This document shows, one piece after another, positions 7,800-11,049 of a stretch of 11,049 nucleotides of DNA. The stretch comes from an uncultured Ignavibacteriota bacterium. Its GTDB lineage: Bacteria > Bacteroidota > Ignavibacteria > Tepidaquicellales > Tepidaquicellaceae. Location of the stretch: positions 1-11,049 of the forward strand of contig CALKAJ010000152.1 of the NCBI GenBank assembly GCA_937983305.1, in the 5' to 3' direction. Position numbers and translations under genes: made by a program. The first letter of the stretch is position 1. The number at the start of each line of letters is the position of its first letter. The notes under the pieces were generated by a model. The model was not told the DNA's origin, made no database searches, and was given only the letters and a program-made list of their open reading frames with translations.

Positions 7800-8297
7800 A
7801 TGAAAAAAAAGAAAATAAATAATTTCACGGAATTATATGAAGCAACTGTCTCAGGTGACAGTTTAATTTCAGGCTTTATACAAGGTCATTTAGTCGTTGA
7901 ATTTCTGTTAATAAAAATAATTGAGATTAGTCAGCCCAAACTACTTGAGTTAGCTGAAGGACTAAATCATTTAAGACTTATTCAACTTACTTATGGATTA
8001 GGCCATATAACAAAAGGGCAGACTGATACATTGATTTCTATAAACCAAATGAGAAATAAGTTTGCACATCATTTAACATATGAGCCACCAATTGAAGATG
8101 TAAAGCAAATTTTTATTAAGGCCTCAAAATCGTTTCATGACATGACGGATGGTATAATGCAAGGTATAGAAGAACTCGAAGACAAAACTAATATTAACGA
8201 ATGTGAAGAGTGGGTGATACCAGAATTGTTTGTTCAGATTTCATATGATTTACATTCAATTTACAATGATTTAGGAGGCGACATTGAAGACTATTAA
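7800..8297 (+). CDS. HEPN-like protein (R-x4-H motif), partner of the upstream nuclease-like gene
   Basis: All-helical protein of 165 residues carrying RNKFAHH (85-91), an R-x4-H motif placed near the start of a long helix as in HEPN domains (DUF4145/MAE_28990-like relatives). HEPN proteins are often metal-independent RNases, used as toxins or in abortive infection; others are only structural. R85 and H90 would be the catalytic pair, with N86 polar as usual. The acidic tail (about 130-165) has no known motif. It begins 11 bases after the stop of the nuclease-like gene and ends 14 bases before the attC-like site, so it is the second gene of a two-gene cassette. The pairing suggests either nuclease plus RNase effectors, or a toxin-antitoxin-like control; the sequence does not decide between them. 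Family placement rests mainly on the motif and helix pattern. Confidence 0.6.
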   Translation: MKKKKINNFTELYEATVSGDSLISGFIQGHLVVEFLLIKIIEISQPKLLELAEGLNHLRLIQLTYGLGHITKGQTDTLISINQMRNKFAHHLTYEPPIEDVKQIFIKASKSFHDMTDGIMQGIEELEDKTNINECEEWVIPELFVQISYDLHSIYNDLGGDIEDY

Positions 8298-8311
8298 AGT
8301 ATGAAAATTTT

Positions 8312-8453
8312 AACGGCAGCTAACACGGGTTTTGCGTTAGGCGGGGTGACTTGCAAACTTGGAGCTTTGTGCTTCTATTCAAGTTCAGAGATGGTTGACA
8401 GTTATTTGCACCGAAATCAAGAAAGAACGCAAAGCCCAAAAACGTTACCTGCA
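8312..8453 (+). other. attC-like recombination site 3 (end of cassette C)
   Basis: The left core is AACGGCAGCTAAC (TAAC 8321-8324) and the right core GTTACCTGC (8444-8452), 127 bp from TAAC to GTTA. The stem GGGTTTTGCGTT (8327-8338) pairs with AACGCAAAGCCC (8426-8437), with one mismatch-type wobble in twelve. GGTG (8345-8348) can pair with CACC further in. Spacers are AC on the left and AAAAAC on the right. Its left 25 bases are almost identical to those of site 4, differing by one base in the variable core. Confidence 0.8.
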
Positions 8454-8456
8454 ATT

Positions 8457-8486
8457 TTTGGACAACAGTGCTAACTCGAAAATTTG
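8457..8486 (+). promoter_or_regulatory. Possible Bacteroidota-type promoter inside cassette D
   Basis: TTTG (8457-8460) is followed after 18 bases by AAAATTTG (8479-8486), one mismatch from the TAnnTTTG -7 element used by the Bacteroidota primary sigma factor. The signal peptidase ATG lies 20 bases further on. Integron cassettes with their own promoter are known, and here it would free the gene from read-through. Confidence 0.35.
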
Positions 8487-8506
8487 ACAGAAAAATATAA
8501 AAAGAA

Positions 8507-9427
8507 ATGGAACAGGCAATAGACGAACGACCGACAACTATCCCGACCAAACCAAGAAATGGATTTATCGCATTTTTGCTTTCCCTTATACTTCCTGGGC
8601 TTGGACAAGTTTATAACGGACAACCTAAAAGAGCTATAATATTTTTTGGGTTGCTTCTGTTTTTCCCTTTGTTATTTGGCTTAACTCGTGGGACAACTTT
8701 TTTTTATGGACTGTTATCGTTATTAGTTATTGAAGTAGCATTGAGCATTTACATAATCTTTGACGGAGTGAATAATGCAAAACGTCAAAAAGAATATATC
8801 TTAAAACCATACAACACTTGGTATTATTATTTGCTAATTGCAGTTGGAATGTATGGGATATTAGTGATTTACGATACAAGCACAGTTTTGGGAATACAGA
8901 CTTTTAAAATTCCGACAACTTCAAACAATCCTACATTTCAGGTTGGTGACTGGCTTGTAGCTGATATGAGAGCATATAAAAACACCGAACCTGACTATGG
9001 AGACATTGTAGTTTATTCAAGACCTGACGGAAAGATTTATACTTTTCGTGTAGTTGGACGACCTAATGACACCATAGAATTAATTGACAATATTGTAAGC
9101 ATAAACGGCAAACTGAGCAAAGCAACATTTATTAAAGAGACGAACAATAATGAAATGCCAGTAGTTGAGTTTGAAGAAGAACTTCCAAACGGACACAAGC
9201 ACTTAATTTATAAATTTAAAGTGCCTTACGACAACACTAAAATGAATATCAATAATATTGTTGTGCCTTCAGACAGCTATTATTTACTAGGTGACAATCG
9301 AGACAATGCAGTTGACAGCAGGTATGAGGGTTTCATAAGCAAGGACAGAATTAAAGGGCGAATTGTCTACAGCTACTGGGGTCGGACAGGAACAAAAAGA
9401 TTGAACATTGACTTTAGAGACAAATAA
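8507..9427 (+). CDS. lepB: S26 signal peptidase-like protein with extra membrane segments, catalytic Lys missing
   Basis: Member of the signal peptidase I family (306 residues), normally cleaving signal peptides outside the inner membrane with a Ser/Lys dyad. An N-terminal block with PGLGQVYNG (30-38) and membrane segments near 20-36, 43-58 and 65-85 precedes the usual anchor (105-122). The Ser box reads IPTTSNNPTF, with S139 in the catalytic place but the usual Met after it replaced by Asn. The box that normally reads (I/V)KRV(I/V)G is TFRVVG here, so F180 stands where the general-base Lys should be; K176 lies four residues before. The last box GDNRDNAVDSR (262-272) is intact. The protein may be inactive, use K176, or act on an unusual substrate. 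It is alone in its cassette, and its stop codon is directly followed by the attC-like site. A housekeeping copy probably exists elsewhere in the genome. Confidence 0.85.
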   Translation: MEQAIDERPTTIPTKPRNGFIAFLLSLILPGLGQVYNGQPKRAIIFFGLLLFFPLLFGLTRGTTFFYGLLSLLVIEVALSIYIIFDGVNNAKRQKEYILKPYNTWYYYLLIAVGMYGILVIYDTSTVLGIQTFKIPTTSNNPTFQVGDWLVADMRAYKNTEPDYGDIVVYSRPDGKIYTFRVVGRPNDTIELIDNIVSINGKLSKATFIKETNNNEMPVVEFEEELPNGHKHLIYKFKVPYDNTKMNINNIVVPSDSYYLLGDNRDNAVDSRYEGFISKDRIKGRIVYSYWGRTGTKRLNIDFRDK

Positions 9428-9541
9428 AACGGCAGGTAACACGGGTTTTGCGTCACCACGCCCAAATAATATATTTGCCTCCGCTTCGGCTTGACAAAAG
9501 CGGTGGTCATGGCGACAGCAAAGCCCGGGAACGTTAAAGAA
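9428..9541 (+). other. attC-like recombination site 4 (end of cassette D, right border of array)
   Basis: The left core is AACGGCAGGTAAC (TAAC 9437-9440) and the right core ACGTTAAAG (GTTA 9533-9536), 100 bp between outer ends. GGGTTTTGC (9443-9451) pairs with GCAAAGCCC (9518-9526), again with one wobble. The middle holds CCGCTT/AAGCGG (9481-9503). Spacers are AC and GGGAAC. A second inverted pair GGCGAC (9511-9516) and GTCGCC (9543-9548) spans the crossover point, reaching into the flank. The bases after GTTA do not follow the cassette-start pattern. Confidence 0.75.
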
Positions 9542-9560
9542 AGTCGCCAGTGAATTCCGG

Positions 9561-9576
9561 TCCCGACGAGGCGGGA
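9561..9576. repeat. Small hairpin TCCCG/CGGGA in the flank
   Basis: TCCCG (9561-9565), loop ACGAGG, CGGGA (9572-9576). It lies between the array border and the convergent minus-strand gene. No T-run follows on either strand, so it is not a standard intrinsic terminator; short G+C hairpins of this kind recur between Bacteroidota genes. Confidence 0.3.
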
Positions 9577-9669
9577 TGGGAAAAAACTAACTTACAGCGA
9601 AATGACATTGGGGTTTAGGGAATCTGATTTTAAAAAAAATTTATACTGAGGCGAATGTTTTTTTCTGTT

Positions 9670-10491
9670 TTATTCAATATCAAATTCGTAAATCAACCTG
9701 TAATATTTTTTTGTTACTGTCCACCAATCAATTTTATTGTTCTCTGAGTATTTTCTTACTAAAATATTTAAATTTTTGTCAGTCGAATAAAGCAATGTGT
9801 ATTTATAACGATTTTTAGGTAACTTATTTTGCCAACCAAATGAGCCAACATATGCAGTTTTAGAGGAATCAGGAAGGAGAGGAGGAGCTACTTCAAAGCT
9901 ATAATCCAAGCTTCCGAAAAATTCTTTATTCCATACGGAATCAACTAAAAAACTAAGAGAGCCCCAAAAGTAACCTTCTAAATGTTGTCCGTAAAGTGTA
10001 TCGTTTGAATTATTTTTCAACAGAAAAAATGGTTCTCTGTAATATTCCGATCCTTTTATTTCCGGAAGATATTTTATTTCGATATTATGATTGGACTTAT
10101 AATACTTGATTATTTCTATAAAAACTTTTTCTCTTTTGTGTTCGTAAAATTGGTTGCTTTTTTGAAATTTTAAATTTATCTGAATATTTGTTTCATTTCC
10201 GGCTAATGAGAATGGATAATCCAGAGCATCTTTTCCAATAGTTATATTTTCAAATTCAACAGATAAAATATATTCGGTTTTTTCTGAAGGAATATTAAAA
10301 CTATTTTCGAATTTCGTGGCTGTATCTGAAAGCAGTTTAATTTCATCGTTTGAGTTTTTCAGAAGAACCGAAACCCGTGTTTCTTCAAAAGCAGAACTGA
10401 AATAATTGTAATTGAAATTTAATTTAGTTTGTGCAAAACTGTTCAAACTAAAAGTAAACAGCATATAAAATATAAAATATATTAATTTCAT
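9670..10491 (-). CDS. Secreted protein of unknown function
   Basis: I do not recognise a family for this 273-residue protein. Starting at the ATG at 10491, it opens with a clear signal peptide: MK, then a hydrophobic run (LIYFIFYMLFTF), then SLNSFA-Q, with cleavage expected after A20 by signal peptidase I. There is no lipobox Cys. The frame extends 13 codons upstream to another ATG, but those residues (with Lys, Asn, Thr) would precede the signal peptide and are less likely. The mature part is rich in Asn, Lys, Tyr and aromatic residues, alternates in a beta-strand-like way and holds no catalytic motif that I can see. It is convergent with the cassette array and transcribed in the same direction as the mutase gene on its right, but separated from it by a hairpin terminator. 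A periplasmic or surface location is inferred from the signal peptide alone. Confidence 0.65.
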   Translation of the reverse strand: MKLIYFIFYMLFTFSLNSFAQTKLNFNYNYFSSAFEETRVSVLLKNSNDEIKLLSDTATKFENSFNIPSEKTEYILSVEFENITIGKDALDYPFSLAGNETNIQINLKFQKSNQFYEHKREKVFIEIIKYYKSNHNIEIKYLPEIKGSEYYREPFFLLKNNSNDTLYGQHLEGYFWGSLSFLVDSVWNKEFFGSLDYSFEVAPPLLPDSSKTAYVGSFGWQNKLPKNRYKYTLLYSTDKNLNILVRKYSENNKIDWWTVTKKYYRLIYEFDIE

Positions 10492-10577
10492 TAATATTTG
10501 ATTTCCTGTTTTATTTCCTTTGGTCAGCATTTCATTATTGTAAAACTTATGCTTTACTTTAAGCTGCTGAATTTAAA

Positions 10578-10611
10578 AGGCATCGAAAGAGTATTTTTCT
10601 TAGCGATGCCT
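10578..10611 (-). terminator. Probable intrinsic terminator of the methylmalonyl-CoA mutase gene
   Basis: A perfect 8-bp stem, AGGCATCG (10578-10585) and CGATGCCT (10604-10611), encloses an 18-base loop. On the minus strand the stem is followed by TTTTAAATTC. It lies about 20 bases after the stop codon of the mutase fragment, the right distance and orientation to end that transcript. Confidence 0.6.
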
Positions 10612-10629
10612 ATAACAATTAATAAAAAA

Positions 10630-10994
10630 CTAAGAAAAGCGTTTAATTATTTCGTGCATAATTTTAATGGCGGCTTCGGGGATTTTGGTTCCGGGTCCGA
10701 AGATGGCTGATGCTCCGTGTTCGTAGAGGAATTGGTAGTCCTGAGCGGGAATTACTCCGCCGCAAATTACGATGATGTCTTCTCTTCCGAGCTTTTTTAG
10801 TTCTTCGACGAGCTGGGGTAAGAGGGTTTTGTGGCCTGCGGCGAGGGAGCTCATTCCTATGCAATGGACGTCGTTTTCTACTGCCTGCTTTGCGGTTTCT
10901 TCGGGAGTCTGGAAGAGAGGACCGACGTCAACGTCGAATCCCATATCGGCATAGGCGGTTGCTACTACTTTTGCTCCTCTATCGTGGCCATCCT
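10630..10994 (-). CDS. scpA: Methylmalonyl-CoA mutase, C-terminal cobalamin-binding domain (partial)
   Basis: Large (catalytic) subunit of the adenosylcobalamin enzyme that interconverts (R)-methylmalonyl-CoA and succinyl-CoA in propionate metabolism. Only the last 120 codons of about 710 are present; the gene runs off the genomic end of the contig. Visible are the B12-binding signature D-x-H-x-x-G as DGHDRG, whose His coordinates cobalt, then VVATAYADMGFDVD, the GMSSLAAGH loop and the ICGGVIP loop of the B12 fold, close to the family consensus. In this frame the codon before DGH reads TAG only because its first base belongs to adapter; the genomic bases AG fit CAG (Gln), as in the usual GQDGHDRG. 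The coding DNA is richer in G and C, especially in third positions, than the cassettes to the left, as expected of an expressed core gene. A coenzyme-B12 carbon-skeleton mutase relative is possible but this close match favours methylmalonyl-CoA. Confidence 0.9.
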
Positions 10995-11049
10995 AGATCG
11001 GAAGAGCGTCGTGTAGGGAAAGAGTGTAGATCCCGGTGGTCGCGGTATC
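10995..11049. other. Illumina TruSeq adapter sequence (artefact)
   Basis: From AGATCGGAAGAGCGTCGTGT at 10995 to the end, the sequence follows the reverse complement of the Illumina TruSeq universal adapter with only a few mismatches near the end (for example TCCCGG for TCTCGG and CGCGGT for CGCCGT). It is not genomic DNA. It truncates the mutase gene, creates an apparent stop codon and shows that this is an untrimmed contig end. Confidence 0.95.

Larger units (their letters stand above)
4805..9533 (+). mobile_element. Integron-type gene cassette array without a visible integrase (CALIN-like)
   Basis: Cassette limits inferred from the G^TTA cores are A 4805-5321 (no gene), B 5322-6810 (DUF262-HNH), C 6811-8444 (nuclease-like plus HEPN-like) and D 8445-9533 (signal peptidase). 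Genes begin about 40-60 bases after a cassette start and end 0-15 bases before the attC-like site, all on the plus strand. Bases at the start of each cassette complement bases at its end: GTTATATGCC with GGCATATAAC (B, 10/10), GTTAGCTACC with GGCAGCTAAC (C, 9/10, the odd pair being a G-T wobble on the bottom strand), and GTTACCTGC with GCAGGTAAC (D, 9/9). In integrons this arises because the cassette start and end are joined in the circular form. Cassette starts share a loose TTAnnnGCCATT pattern, absent after site 4, so 9533 is taken as the right border. No integrase or attI lies in the window. Confidence 0.75.

Noticed and set aside
10492..10530. Upstream ATG adding 13 residues to the secreted protein
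   Set aside because: It would place polar residues before an otherwise standard signal peptide beginning MKLIYF.
10664..11016. Plus-strand and alternate-frame minus-strand ORFs over the mutase gene and adapter
   Set aside because: They are shadows of the mutase frame, and some run into adapter sequence.
1..11049. CRISPR array, tRNA or rRNA genes, integron integrase
   Set aside because: No regularly spaced direct repeats, no cloverleaf-like or rRNA sequence, and no tyrosine recombinase frame was seen on either strand.

Overview
The window looks like a chromosomal contig end from a Bacteroidota or related (FCB-group) bacterium. The evidence is strongly A+T-rich cassette and defence genes, A-rich start regions without Shine-Dalgarno sites, a Bacteroidota-style TTTG/TAnnTTTG-like promoter, and a methylmalonyl-CoA mutase fragment. 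No 16S or other strong taxonomic marker is present, so the phylum is an inference. The last 55 bases (10995-11049) are Illumina adapter, not genomic DNA.

Left part (1-4480): a decayed type I restriction-modification neighbourhood. It holds a Fic protein reduced to its catalytic C-terminal half and, straight after it, about 16 codons recognisable as the N-terminus of HsdR, without a start codon and broken off. Next comes a 1310-residue protein fusing an SF1 (UPF1-like) helicase interrupted by a long coiled coil, a PLD-type nuclease domain and two zinc ribbons. This is the architecture of MkoC, the single-protein type II Mokosh anti-phage system.

Middle part (about 4736-9536): a run of integron-type gene cassettes without a visible integrase. 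Each plus-strand cassette ends in a structured attC-like site starting AACGGCnnnTAAC and ending CGTTA. The variable bases before TAAC at the end of a cassette are complementary to the bases after GTTA at the start of the same cassette (9-10 nt in three consecutive cassettes), as expected for excisable integron cassettes. The cassettes hold: (A) no confident gene; (B) a DUF262 plus HNH nuclease; (C) a two-gene unit of a PD-(D/E)XK nuclease-like protein and a HEPN-like R-x4-H protein, a candidate uncharacterised defence module; (D) an S26 signal peptidase with extra membrane segments, whose usual catalytic lysine position is phenylalanine.

Right part (9537-10994): the chromosomal flank, with two minus-strand genes: a secreted protein of unknown function, and the truncated C-terminal cobalamin-binding domain of methylmalonyl-CoA mutase followed by a hairpin terminator. 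The mutase fragment is visibly richer in G+C than the cassettes, consistent with a core gene beside acquired DNA.

Taken together, this is a defence island: a broken type I restriction locus, a Mokosh-like effector and an array of mobile cassettes rich in nuclease-type genes. No tRNA, rRNA, CRISPR array or integrase gene is seen.
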